A stretch of 64,000 nucleotides of DNA from the NCBI RefSeq assembly GCF_030816965.1, contig NZ_JAUSYQ010000002.1, positions 8,980,001 to 9,044,000 of the forward strand. The letters run 5' to 3'. A model generated the notes under the pieces. The model searched no databases and had not been told where the DNA came from. It saw nothing but the letters and a program-made list of their open reading frames with translations. Made by a program: the position numbers and the translations under genes. The DNA comes from Streptomyces canus. GTDB taxonomy: Bacteria; Actinomycetota; Actinomycetes; Streptomycetales; Streptomycetaceae. Each line of letters starts with the position of its first letter. Position 1 is the first letter of the stretch. Below, piece by piece: positions 27,357-35,784 of this stretch.

Positions 27357-27950
27357 TCACCAGCCGGCGGAGGCGCCCGTCAGCTCCCTGGCCGCGGGGC
27401 GGGCCGCGTCCAGCACCGTCATGAACCAGGACGAGAAGGCGTCCTTCGCGTGCCGCTCCGCCAGCTCGTCCGGCGTCACGAACGCCGTCGCGCCGACCTC
27501 CTCCGGGTCCGGGGCGAGCGGGGACTGCACCATGCCGACGAACAGGTGGTTGTACTCCTGTTCGACCAGGCCCGAGTCGGGGTCCGGGTGGTTGTAGCGG
27601 ACCGTGCCCGCCTCGGCGAGCAGCGACGGGGAGACGCCCAGCTCCTCGTACGTCCGCCGGGCCGCCGCCGCGAAGGGCGCCTCGCCCGGGTAGGGGTGGC
27701 CGCAGCAGGTGTTGGACCACACGCCGGGGGAGTGGTACTTGCCCAGGGCGCGCTGCTGGAGGAGCAGCCGGCCCCGCTCGTCGAAGAGGAACACCGAGAA
27801 GGCGCGGTGCAGCTGCCCCGGCGGCTGGTGGGCGGCGAGCTTCTCGGCGGTGCCGATCGTCACACCGTGCTCGTCGACCAGTTCCAGCAGGATCGCGTTC
27901 GCGGCGCCGTTCGACGGAGTGTGCGTCGTGGTGGCAGGTGTGGTCGGCAT
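27357..27950 (-). CDS. idi: isopentenyl-diphosphate delta-isomerase, type I
   Basis: A 197-aa Nudix-fold isomerase interconverting IPP and DMAPP, the C5 precursors of isoprenoids. The active-site Cys is in WSNTCCGHPYPGE, and the metal/Glu site in the Nudix-like ARRTYEELGV and EQEYNHLFVG. I start at ATG 27950 (MPTTPATT) because GAAGG lies 6 nt upstream; the ATG at 27956 overlaps that RBS. It lies about 10 kb from the hopanoid operon that also encodes ispG and dxs, so isoprenoid supply genes cluster in this part of the chromosome. Confidence 0.93.
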   Translation of the reverse strand: MPTTPATTTHTPSNGAANAILLELVDEHGVTIGTAEKLAAHQPPGQLHRAFSVFLFDERGRLLLQQRALGKYHSPGVWSNTCCGHPYPGEAPFAAAARRTYEELGVSPSLLAEAGTVRYNHPDPDSGLVEQEYNHLFVGMVQSPLAPDPEEVGATAFVTPDELAERHAKDAFSSWFMTVLDAARPAARELTGASAGW

Positions 27951-28137
27951 ACCCATCCTTCACATCGGTCTTAGCGCCCCAAGTGTGCCGCACGCGTCCG
28001 GCACTCCCGGCAGTTGATCGTGCCCGGCGCGGCGGGCGGGGAACCGCTCGGGGAGGTGCTTTGGCGTGGAGGACGCAAAGGTGCGCCGGATCGCTGCATT
28101 CCGCCAGGACGGGCGTTTCATGCACCGTACACGTGTG

Positions 28138-29073
28138 TCAGTGGCACAGCCGCGCCTCGTGTTCCGCGTGCCCGCTCGGCTCCAGCTGGAAGGTGCAGTG
28201 CTCCACGTCGAAATGGTCGCCGAGGCAGTTCTGGAGTTCGTGCAGCATCTTCTCGTGACCGATCGCGCTGAGGACGTCGGAGCGCACGACGACATGCGCG
28301 GACAGCACCGGCATCCCTGAGGTGATCGTCCAGGCGTGCAGGTCGTGGACGTCCTCCACGCCGTCCAGGGCCAGGATGTGCGTCCGCACCTCCGTCATGT
28401 CGACGTCCTTGGGGGCCGACTCCAGCAGGACGTCGAGGGTTTCGCGCAGCAGCTTGACGGTGCGCGGCACGATCATCAGACCGATGACGAGGGACGCGAT
28501 CGGATCGGCGGCCTGCCAGCCCGTGGTCAGGATCACCACGGCCGAGATCAGCACCGCGACCGAACCCAGCGCGTCCGCCGCGACCTCCAGGAACGCCCCC
28601 CGGACGTTCAGGCTCTCCTTCTGGCCGCGCATCAGCAGCGTCAGCGAGATCATGTTCGCGACCAGACCGATGGCGCCGAACACGATGGTCAGTCCGCCCT
28701 CGGTGCCGGCCGGCGTGACGAACCGCTGGATCGCCTCGTACAGGACGTAACCGCCGACGCCGAGCAGCAGCAGACAGTTCGCGAGGGCGGCGAGGATCTC
28801 GGCGCGGGCGTACCCGAAGGTGCGGTTGCCGGTCGCCGGGCGGTTCGCGAAATGGATCGCGAGGAGGGCCATGCCGAGGCCCACCGCGTCCGTCGCCATG
28901 TGCGCCGCGTCGGCGACCAGGGCGAGGGAGTCCGCGAGGATGCCGCCGACGACCTCGACCACCATGACGGTGAGCGTGATCGACAGCGCCCCCCGCAGCC
29001 TGCCGACGTACGCCGCGGTCGCCGTACCGCCGGCCGGGGCATGCGAGTGCCCGTGATCGTGCCCTGCCCCCAT
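28138..29073 (-). CDS. cation diffusion facilitator (CzcD-like) divalent metal exporter
   Basis: A 311-aa CDF transporter. A His-rich N-terminus (GHDHGHSHAP) precedes six TM helices. The helix-2 metal site VADAAHMATDAVG is intact, as is the partner motif ADPIASLVIGLMI, and a cytoplasmic ferredoxin-like domain spans residues ~210-300 with HDLHAWTITSG. It exports Zn(II) or Co(II) by H+ antiport. The C-terminus has extra His (GHAEHEARLCH). It shares a strand with idi and galE but is separated from both by more than 140 bp, so it is probably monocistronic. Confidence 0.91.
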   Translation of the reverse strand: MGAGHDHGHSHAPAGGTATAAYVGRLRGALSITLTVMVVEVVGGILADSLALVADAAHMATDAVGLGMALLAIHFANRPATGNRTFGYARAEILAALANCLLLLGVGGYVLYEAIQRFVTPAGTEGGLTIVFGAIGLVANMISLTLLMRGQKESLNVRGAFLEVAADALGSVAVLISAVVILTTGWQAADPIASLVIGLMIVPRTVKLLRETLDVLLESAPKDVDMTEVRTHILALDGVEDVHDLHAWTITSGMPVLSAHVVVRSDVLSAIGHEKMLHELQNCLGDHFDVEHCTFQLEPSGHAEHEARLCH

Positions 29074-29177
29074 GGAAGCCGCCTCCTGCGCGTTTGTCCC
29101 GGAACAGCCCGTCCCGGATCACAGTGAACTACGGGCGGGGGGTATCGGGCAACGCGGCACTGAACACCGTTGTCATG

Positions 29178-29214
29178 TGCCCTGACCTGCGGAAACGAAG
29201 CGCAGGTCAGGGCA
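29178..29214 (-). terminator. strong rho-independent-type terminator after galE
   Basis: A perfect 14-bp inverted repeat (TGCCCTGACCTGCG) with a 9-nt loop lies 3 bp after the galE stop, reading in galE direction. It also stands between galE and the upstream promoter of the CDF gene. Confidence 0.75.
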
Positions 29215-29217
29215 CCC

Positions 29218-30180
29218 TCAGTGGTGGTGCAGCAGCCAGCCCCGCCAGGCGGAGTCGATCATCTCGCGCACCCCTCGCCGCGCGCTCCAGCCGAGCGTCT
29301 CGGCGGCCCGGGCGGCCGAGGCCACCGACACGGGCGCGTCTCCCGGGCGCCGGGGCTCCACGACGGCCGGCCGTCGGTCTCCGGTCACCTCACCGATCAC
29401 CGTGACCATCTCGCGCACGGACACGCCCTCGCCGCGACCGATGTTGACCGTCAGATCGCCGCTCTGTCCGCTCAGGTGCCGGGCCGCCGCGAGATGGGCC
29501 TCGGCCAGGTCGGACACATGGATGTAGTCACGGACGCAGGTGCCGTCCGGCGTCGGGTAGTCGTCACCGAAGATCCGCGGGGCCTCGCCGCGCGTGAGCC
29601 GGTCGAAGACCATCGGGACGATGTTGAAGACCCCGGTGTCCGCGAGTTCCGGCGACGCGGCCCCGGCGACGTTGAAGTAGCGCAGACAGACGGTGGAGAT
29701 CCCGTGCGCCTGCCCGGCCGCCCGCACCAGCCACTCCCCGGCGAGCTTGGTCTCGCCGTACGGGTTCACGGGGGCGCACGGCGTCTCCTCCGTGATCAGT
29801 TCCACATCGGGGTTGCCGTAGACGGCCGCCGACGAGGAGAACACGAAGCGCTCGACACCGGCTTCCGCGACCGCCTCCAGGAGGGTCGCGAGGCCGCCGA
29901 GGTTCTCCTGGTAGTAGCGGGTCGGCTGTGCCACCGACTCCGCGACCTGCTTGCGCGCCGCGAGATGCACCACACCCGTCACCGCGTGGTCGGCCAGCAC
30001 CCGCTTGAGCAGGCCGCCGTCGAGGGAGGAGCCCCGCACCAGCGGCACGTCGGCGGGGAGCCGCGCGGGAACGCCCGCCGAGAGGTCGTCCAGGACGAGC
30101 GCCCGCTCCCCGGCCCCCGTCATGGCCCGCGCCACATGCGCCCCTATGTACCCGGCACCGCCGGTGATCAGCCACGTCAT
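29218..30180 (-). CDS. galE: UDP-glucose 4-epimerase
   Basis: A 320-aa extended-SDR epimerase that interconverts UDP-glucose and UDP-galactose. The NAD motif TGGAGYIGAHVARAM is at the N-terminus, the catalytic Ser region FSSSAAVYGNP follows, and the YGETKL motif supplies Tyr and Lys. NVAGA and the UDP-binding RRPGD near the C-terminus are intact. The frame is open to 30291, but MTWLITGGAGYIG at 30180 is the family start. It faces away from the operon beginning at 30458; UDP-galactose could feed its glycosyltransferase, but that is inference. Confidence 0.93.
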   Translation of the reverse strand: MTWLITGGAGYIGAHVARAMTGAGERALVLDDLSAGVPARLPADVPLVRGSSLDGGLLKRVLADHAVTGVVHLAARKQVAESVAQPTRYYQENLGGLATLLEAVAEAGVERFVFSSSAAVYGNPDVELITEETPCAPVNPYGETKLAGEWLVRAAGQAHGISTVCLRYFNVAGAASPELADTGVFNIVPMVFDRLTRGEAPRIFGDDYPTPDGTCVRDYIHVSDLAEAHLAAARHLSGQSGDLTVNIGRGEGVSVREMVTVIGEVTGDRRPAVVEPRRPGDAPVSVASAARAAETLGWSARRGVREMIDSAWRGWLLHHH

Positions 30181-30316
30181 GGTCGCCCACCCTATGCCGA
30201 CGCTCGGGGCTCCCAGCGATGTCCTGGATGTCCGCTCTGTGGGGCGCGGTTTGTGAGCGGGGGCCCGGATCACCGATGATGATCGCGGCAAAGGCCGGGG
30301 GAGGCGGCGTTGATCG

Positions 30317-30330
30317 GCCCGTTAACGGGC
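30317..30330. promoter_or_regulatory. perfect 14-bp palindrome in the galE / polymer-operon divergent region
   Basis: GCCCGTTAACGGGC lies 127 bp upstream of the first operon gene and 136 bp upstream of galE. A TAGCCT -10-like box follows about 25 bp downstream. It is a candidate operator for either direction. Confidence 0.4.
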
Positions 30331-30457
30331 GGTGAACGCGGTCTTCTTGGCATCCGATAGCCTCTGCCGACATGCCGCCCGCCTGGTGCAGCCAAGGGGC
30401 GCCCCCATCGTGCACATGACCGGCGCCCGCGCGTCGGCACCCAGGGAGTGAGTTCGG

Positions 30458-32251
30458 TTGTCGACCGCCATCCTCACCGGTCAGCCGGTCCCCGGATCGT
30501 CGATCGAGGGTGATCTGCGGTCCCTCGGCTTCGACGTGCTGGTCGCCGTGGACGCCGCCGACGCCGAGCGGCTGGTCGCCGAGGCACCCTGCGAGCAGCG
30601 GGTCGCCCTCGTCGACGCCCGCTTCGTCGGCCATGTGCACGCCCTGCGCCTCGGCCTCACCGACCCCCGCTTCCCGCTCGCCGCCGTGCCCGGTGCCGTC
30701 ACCGCCCAGCCCGCAGGGCGCGTGACGCTCACCCGGGCGCTGGCCCGCGAGAACTCCGCGGGCGGCGGCACGGCAGTGGCTGTCGACAGCCTCCCCGACC
30801 GCATCGTCACCGCGCTGGCCGACGACGGCGCCGACGTGTACCGACCCGAGCTCGGCAGCCTGGTCGCCGCCGTCCCCGCCGACCCGCAGGCCCGCAACGA
30901 GGCACGGCAGGCCGTCGCGGACGTCGACGACGAGGCCGTACGCCTGAAGTCGGCCGTGAAGTCCCGGGACGGCTTCTTCACCACACACTTCATCAGCCCC
31001 TACTCGCGCTACCTCGCCCGCTGGTGCGCCCGCCGCGGACTGACCCCGAACCAGGTCACCACGGCCTCCCTGATCACCGCGCTCATAGCGGCGGCCTGCG
31101 CGGCCACCGGTACCCGCGGCGGGTTCGTCGCCGCCGGCGTCCTGCTCATCGCGTCCTTCGTCCTGGACTGCACCGACGGCCAGCTCGCCCGCTACTCCCT
31201 CCAGTACTCCACGCTCGGCGCCTGGCTCGACGCCACCTTCGACCGGGCCAAGGAGTACGCCTACTACGCGGGCCTCGCGCTGGGAGCGGCCCGTGGCGGC
31301 GACGACGTATGGGCGCTGGCGCTGGGGGCGATGATCCTGCAGACCTGCCGCCACGTCGTCGACTTCTCCTTCAACGAGGCCAACCACGACGCGACCGCCA
31401 ACACCAGCCCCACAGCGGCCCTTTCGGACAAGCTCGACAGCGTCGGCTGGACGGTGTGGGTACGGCGGATGATCGTCCTGCCGATCGGTGAGCGCTGGGC
31501 GATGATCGCGGTGCTCACGGCGGTCACGACACCGCGGATCACCTTCTACGTCCTTCTCGTCGGGTGCGCCTTCGCGGCGACCTACACGACGGCGGGCCGG
31601 GTCCTGCGCTCGCTGACCAGGAAGGCACAGCGGACGGACCGGGCGGCGCAGGCGCTGGCGGACCTCGCGGACAGCGGACCGCTGGCCGGACTGCTGGCGC
31701 GCATCCTGCCGGGCACGCCCCGTGGCACGGCGCCGCTGAGCGCCGCCGCCGGTGCGGTCGCGACGGCGCTGGCAGCCTGGGCGTGGGGCCCCGCCTGGAT
31801 GGTCGTCCTGGTCGCCGGCCTGTACGTCCTGCTGTCCGCCGAAGCCGTTTCGCGGCCCCTCAAGGGTCCCCTCGACTGGCTGATCCCCCCGCTCTTCCGC
31901 GCCGCCGAATACGGCACCGTCCTGATCCTCGCGGCGAAAGCGGACGTGAACGGAGCCCTTCCCGCGGCTTTCGGCCTGGTGGCCGCCGTCGCCTACCATC
32001 ACTACGACACGGTGTACCGCATCCGCGGCAACGCCGGAGCGCCCCCGGCCTGGCTGGTGCGCGCCATCGGGGGGCACGAGGGACGGACGCTGCTCGTCAC
32101 CGTCCTGGCCGCGCTGCTCACCGCTTCGCAGTTCACGGTCGCGCTCACGGTCCTGGCCGTGGCGGTGGCCCTGCTGGTGCTCGTCGAGAGCATCCGCTTC
32201 TGGGTGTCCGCTGGGGCGCCCGCCGTACACGATGAAGGAGAACCCGCATGA
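30458..32251 (+). CDS. CDP-alcohol phosphatidyltransferase with extra N- and C-terminal domains
   Basis: A 597-aa integral membrane enzyme. Residues ~1-165 form a soluble nucleotidyltransferase-like region without an obvious active site. The central CDP-alcohol phosphotransferase core begins at ISPYSRYLARWCARRGLTPNQVT and has the complete motif DG-QL-AR-x8-G-x3-D-x3-D (DCTDGQLARYSLQ...GAWLDATFD). A C-terminal ~200-residue membrane region looks like the DUF5941 extension seen on actinobacterial relatives. It should transfer a phospho-alcohol from a CDP-alcohol to a second alcohol. The start is a TTG with AGGGAG 9 nt upstream. Its stop overlaps the next ATG. Confidence 0.82.
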   Translation: MSTAILTGQPVPGSSIEGDLRSLGFDVLVAVDAADAERLVAEAPCEQRVALVDARFVGHVHALRLGLTDPRFPLAAVPGAVTAQPAGRVTLTRALARENSAGGGTAVAVDSLPDRIVTALADDGADVYRPELGSLVAAVPADPQARNEARQAVADVDDEAVRLKSAVKSRDGFFTTHFISPYSRYLARWCARRGLTPNQVTTASLITALIAAACAATGTRGGFVAAGVLLIASFVLDCTDGQLARYSLQYSTLGAWLDATFDRAKEYAYYAGLALGAARGGDDVWALALGAMILQTCRHVVDFSFNEANHDATANTSPTAALSDKLDSVGWTVWVRRMIVLPIGERWAMIAVLTAVTTPRITFYVLLVGCAFAATYTTAGRVLRSLTRKAQRTDRAAQALADLADSGPLAGLLARILPGTPRGTAPLSAAAGAVATALAAWAWGPAWMVVLVAGLYVLLSAEAVSRPLKGPLDWLIPPLFRAAEYGTVLILAAKADVNGALPAAFGLVAAVAYHHYDTVYRIRGNAGAPPAWLVRAIGGHEGRTLLVTVLAALLTASQFTVALTVLAVAVALLVLVESIRFWVSAGAPAVHDEGEPA

Positions 32252-33000
32252 TCGGCCTCGTGCTGGCGGCCGGCGCCGGACGTCGTCTGCGCCCCTACAC
32301 CGACAGCCTCCCCAAGGCTCTGGTGCCGGTGGGCCCCGCGGGCATAGAAGGCGAACCCACGGTTCTCGACCTGACCCTCGGCAACTTCGCCGAGATCGGA
32401 CTGACCGAGGTCGCGGTCATCGTCGGCTACCGCAAGGAGGCCGTGTACGAGCGCAAGGCGGCGCTTGAGGCGAAGTACGGCCTCAAGCTCACCCTCATCG
32501 ACAACGACAAGGCCGAGGAGTGGAACAACGCCTACTCCCTGTGGTGCGGCCGTGACGCCCTCAAGGACGGCGTGATCCTCGCCAACGGCGACACCGTGCA
32601 CCCGGTCTCCGTCGAGAAGACGCTGCTCGCCGCCCGCGGCGAGGGCAAGCGGATCATCCTCGCCCTGGACACCGTGAAGTCCCTCGCCGACGAGGAGATG
32701 AAGGTCGTCGTCGACGCCGAGAAGGGCATGACGAGGATCACCAAGCTGATGGACCCGGCCGAGGCCACCGGCGAGTACATCGGTGTCACCCTCATCGAGG
32801 GCGACGCCGCCCCCGAACTGGCCGACGCCCTGAAGACGGTCTGGGAGACCGACCCGCAGCAGTTCTACGAGCACGGCTACCAGGAACTTGTGAACCGCGG
32901 CTTCCGCATCGACGTCGCGCCGATCGGCGACGTCCCGTGGGTGGAGATCGACAACCACGACGATCTCGCCCGTGGACGGGAGATCGCGTGCCGGTACTGA
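32248..33000 (+). CDS. sugar/alcohol-phosphate nucleotidyltransferase
   Basis: A 250-aa cytosolic nucleotidyltransferase. The N-terminal signature LVLAAGAGRRLRPYTDSLPKALVPV is the NTP-transferase G-rich loop with the PK motif, and ILANGDTVHPV contains the catalytic Asp region. The sequence resembles phosphocholine- or inositol-phosphate cytidylyltransferases (VAVIVGYRKEAV, EWNNAYSLW), so CTP is the likely nucleotide. In this operon it is the obvious source of the CDP-alcohol used by the flanking phosphotransferases (inference). It overlaps the upstream gene (ATGA) and the downstream gene by 13 bp. Confidence 0.86.
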   Translation: MIGLVLAAGAGRRLRPYTDSLPKALVPVGPAGIEGEPTVLDLTLGNFAEIGLTEVAVIVGYRKEAVYERKAALEAKYGLKLTLIDNDKAEEWNNAYSLWCGRDALKDGVILANGDTVHPVSVEKTLLAARGEGKRIILALDTVKSLADEEMKVVVDAEKGMTRITKLMDPAEATGEYIGVTLIEGDAAPELADALKTVWETDPQQFYEHGYQELVNRGFRIDVAPIGDVPWVEIDNHDDLARGREIACRY

Positions 33001-34049
33001 CAAGGCTGATCCCCGCACCGCTCGTCGTGGACATCCGCCCGGGTGCCCTCGACGACCTGGCGTGCGTGCTCGCCGACGAGCGCATCTCGACCTCGGGTCG
33101 GCTCGCCGTCGCCGTCAGCGGCGGCTCGGGTGTCAGGCTGCGTGAGCGTCTGGAGCCGACTCTGCCCGGCGCCACCTGGTACGAGGTCGGCGGGGGCACC
33201 CTCGACGACGCGATCCGACTGGCCGGCGACATGAAGGCCGGCCACTACGACGCGGTCGTCGGACTCGGCGGCGGCAAGATCATCGACTGTGCCAAGTTCG
33301 CCGCGGCACGCATCGGTCTGCCCCTGGTCGCCGTACCGACGAACCTCGCCCACGACGGTCTGTGTTCGCCGGTCGCCACCCTGGACAACGACGCCGGACG
33401 CGGTTCCTACGGTGTGCCGAACCCGATCGCGGCCGTCATCGACCTCGATGTCATCCGCGAGGCTCCGGCACGGTTCGTGCGGGCCGGCATCGGCGACGCC
33501 ATCTCCAACATCAACGCCGTCGCGGACTGGGAGCTGTCCCACCGCGTCACCGGCGAGAAGATCGACGGCCTCGCCGCCGCCATGGCCCGTCAGGCGGGTG
33601 AGGCGGTCCTGCGTCACCCCGGCGGCATCGGGGACAACGAATTCCTCCAGGTGCTCGCCGAGGCGCTGGTGCTCAGTGGCATCTCGATGTCCGTCTCCGG
33701 TGACTCCCGCCCCGCCTCCGGCTCCTGCCACGAGATCCACCACGCGTTCGACCTGCTCTACCCCAAGCGCGCCGCCGCCCATGGCGAGCAGTGCGGCCTG
33801 GGCGCGGCCTTCGCGATGTACCTGCGCGGAGCCCACGAGGAAGCGGCGTACATGGCCGGGGTGCTGCGCCGGCACGGACTGCCGGTGCTGCCGGAGGAGA
33901 TCGGCTTCACGCCAGCGGAGTTCGTCCGCGTCGTGGAGTTCGCTCCCGAGACCCGTCCCGGCCGCTACACCATCCTCGAACACCTCGACCTCAAGACCGA
34001 CCAGATCAAGGACATCTACACCGACTATGTCAAGGCCATCGGTAGCTGA
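32988..34049 (+). CDS. sn-glycerol-1-phosphate dehydrogenase-like protein (AraM/EgsA type)
   Basis: A 353-aa iron/zinc alcohol-dehydrogenase-superfamily enzyme closest to glycerol-1-phosphate dehydrogenases. GLGGGKIIDCAKFAA is the NAD(P) phosphate loop. VPTNLAHDGLCSPVA is the G1PDH-type loop with the metal-binding Asp, and PASGSCHEIHHAFDLL with AAAHGEQCG supplies the metal-binding His residues. It would reduce dihydroxyacetone phosphate to sn-glycerol-1-phosphate, the stereochemistry used by archaeal lipids and by some bacterial glycerophosphate products. GTG 32988 is chosen because GGGAG lies 6 nt upstream. Phosphatase or other dehydrogenase activity cannot be excluded. Confidence 0.8.
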   Translation: MPVLTRLIPAPLVVDIRPGALDDLACVLADERISTSGRLAVAVSGGSGVRLRERLEPTLPGATWYEVGGGTLDDAIRLAGDMKAGHYDAVVGLGGGKIIDCAKFAAARIGLPLVAVPTNLAHDGLCSPVATLDNDAGRGSYGVPNPIAAVIDLDVIREAPARFVRAGIGDAISNINAVADWELSHRVTGEKIDGLAAAMARQAGEAVLRHPGGIGDNEFLQVLAEALVLSGISMSVSGDSRPASGSCHEIHHAFDLLYPKRAAAHGEQCGLGAAFAMYLRGAHEEAAYMAGVLRRHGLPVLPEEIGFTPAEFVRVVEFAPETRPGRYTILEHLDLKTDQIKDIYTDYVKAIGS

Positions 34050-34806
34050 ACTCCGTCCGGTCGTCCACCCCGCAGGGGTCAAGGACCGGCGCAGCGGTGA
34101 GCACTGGATGGGACGCCTCTACATGCGTGAGGTGTCCCTGCGGGTGGACCGCTACCTGGTGAACACCAAGGTCACGCCCAACCAGCTCACGTACCTGATG
34201 ACCGTCTTCGGTGTCCTCGCGGCCCCGGCCCTCCTGGTGCCGGGGATCCCGGGAGCCGTGCTCGGCGTGGTGTGCGTCCAGATGTATCTGCTCCTCGACT
34301 GCGTCGACGGCGAGATCGCGCGCTGGAAGAAGCAGTACTCGCTCAACGGGGTCTACCTGGACCGCGTCGGCGCCTACCTCACCGACGCCGCCGTCCTCGT
34401 CGGCTTCGGTCTGCGCGCCGCCGATGTGTTCGGCAGCGGCCGTATCGACTGGCTGTGGGCCTTCCTCGGCACCCTGGCCGCCCTCGGCGCCATCCTGATC
34501 AAGGCCGAGACCGACCTGGTCGGCGTCGCCCGCCACCAGGGCGGACTGCCCCCGGTCAAGGAGGCGGCCGCCGAGATGCGCTCCTCCGGCATGGCACTGG
34601 CCCGCCGGGCCGCCGCCGCGTTCAAGTTCCACCGGCTGATCCTCGGCATCGAGGCCTCCCTGCTGATCCTGGTCCTCGCGATAGCGGACCAGCTGCGCGA
34701 CGACCTGTTCTTCTCGCGGCTCGGCGTCGCGGTGCTCGCCGGTATCGCCCTGCTCCAGACCCTGCTGCACCTCGTGTCGATCCTCGCCTCCAGCAGGCTG
34801 AAGTGA
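34027..34806 (+). CDS. CDP-alcohol phosphatidyltransferase homologue lacking the last motif aspartate
   Basis: A 259-aa membrane protein with ~5-6 helices. The CDP-alcohol phosphotransferase motif reads DG-EI-AR-x8-G-x3-D-x3-A: the final Asp, the expected catalytic base, is Ala (LDCVDGEIARWKK...GVYLDRVGAYL). The other motif residues are present, so it should still bind CDP-alcohol and metal. It may therefore use another base (an Asp lies four residues further on) or act as a partner for the first phosphotransferase. I start at ATG 34027, overlapping the dehydrogenase gene by 23 bp, because VKDRRSGEHWMGRLYMRE looks conserved. Its stop overlaps the next GTG. Confidence 0.8.
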   Translation: MSRPSVAELRPVVHPAGVKDRRSGEHWMGRLYMREVSLRVDRYLVNTKVTPNQLTYLMTVFGVLAAPALLVPGIPGAVLGVVCVQMYLLLDCVDGEIARWKKQYSLNGVYLDRVGAYLTDAAVLVGFGLRAADVFGSGRIDWLWAFLGTLAALGAILIKAETDLVGVARHQGGLPPVKEAAAEMRSSGMALARRAAAAFKFHRLILGIEASLLILVLAIADQLRDDLFFSRLGVAVLAGIALLQTLLHLVSILASSRLK

Positions 34807-35687
34807 GCACCGGCATGAAGGTCGGCGCGGTCATCATCACCATGGGCAACCGCCCCGAGGAGCTGCGCGCCCTGCTCGACTCGGTCGCCAAGCAGGACGG
34901 CGACGCGGTCCAGGTGGTCGTCGTCGGCAACGGCTCGCCCGTCCCGGACGTCCCCGACGGCGTCCGCACGATCGAGCTGCCGGAGAACCTCGGTATCCCC
35001 GGCGGCCGCAACGTCGGCATCGAGGCCTTCGGTCCCAGCGGCCGCGACGTCGACATATTGCTCTTCCTCGACGACGACGGCCTCCTCCCGAACCACGACA
35101 CCGCCGAACTGTGCCGCCAGGCCTTCGATGCCGACCCGAAGCTCGGCATCGTCAGCTTCCGCATCGCGGACCCCGACACCGGGGTCACCCAGCGCCGGCA
35201 CGTCCCCCGGCTGCGGGCCGCCGACCCGATGCGCTCCTCCCGGGTCACCACCTTCCTCGGCGGCGCCAACGCCGTACGCACCCAGGTCTTCGCCGAAGTC
35301 GGCGGCCTCCCGGACGAGTTCTTCTACGCCCACGAGGAAACCGACCTCGCATGGCGGGCCCTCGACGCGGGCTGGATGATCGACTACCGGTCCGACATGG
35401 TGCTGTACCACCCGACGACCGCGCCCTCGCGGCATGCGGTCTACCACCGCATGGTCGCCCGCAACCGCGTCTGGCTCGCCCGCCGCAACCTGCCCGCGCC
35501 GCTGGTCCCGGTCTATCTCGGCGTATGGCTGCTCCTCACCCTGTTGCGCCGCCCCTCGCGGCCCGCCCTCAAGGCGTGGTTCGGCGGCTTCCGGGAGGGC
35601 TGGAGCACACCGTGCGGACCGCGCAGGCCGATGAAGTGGCGTACCGTCTGGCGCCTGACCCGACTGGGCCGGCCCCCGGTCATCTGA
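34803..35687 (+). CDS. family 2 glycosyltransferase
   Basis: A 294-aa GT-A fold glycosyltransferase. GAVIITMGNRPEELRALLDSV opens the nucleotide-sugar-binding domain, and LLFLDDDGLL is the DXD metal site. VTTFLGGANAVRTQVFAEVGG and FYAHEETDLAWRALDAG match acceptor-side GT2 motifs. A hydrophobic stretch near residue 235 (VPVYLGVWLLLTLLRR) may tether it to the membrane. It should transfer a sugar to the phospho-alcohol product made by the preceding genes (inference). GTG start overlaps the previous stop; ATG 34815 is an alternative start. Confidence 0.87.
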   Translation: MSTGMKVGAVIITMGNRPEELRALLDSVAKQDGDAVQVVVVGNGSPVPDVPDGVRTIELPENLGIPGGRNVGIEAFGPSGRDVDILLFLDDDGLLPNHDTAELCRQAFDADPKLGIVSFRIADPDTGVTQRRHVPRLRAADPMRSSRVTTFLGGANAVRTQVFAEVGGLPDEFFYAHEETDLAWRALDAGWMIDYRSDMVLYHPTTAPSRHAVYHRMVARNRVWLARRNLPAPLVPVYLGVWLLLTLLRRPSRPALKAWFGGFREGWSTPCGPRRPMKWRTVWRLTRLGRPPVI

Positions 35688-35784
35688 CAAGCTCGTTCCT
35701 GAGAGCAACCGGGCCGCACCGCGGCCCCACGCTCATGCCCAGCCCCCACAGGCCGCGCATCCCGAAGAGGAAAGCTATCCATCA

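Noticed and set aside
30372..30419. 15-codon upstream ORF before the TTG start of the polymer operon
   Set aside because: No RBS and no regulatory codon pattern; chance ATG.
29564..32230. 888-aa minus-strand open frame
   Set aside because: Antisense to the CDP-alcohol phosphotransferase gene and overlapping galE in another frame; repetitive Gly/Arg/Asp composition without domain.
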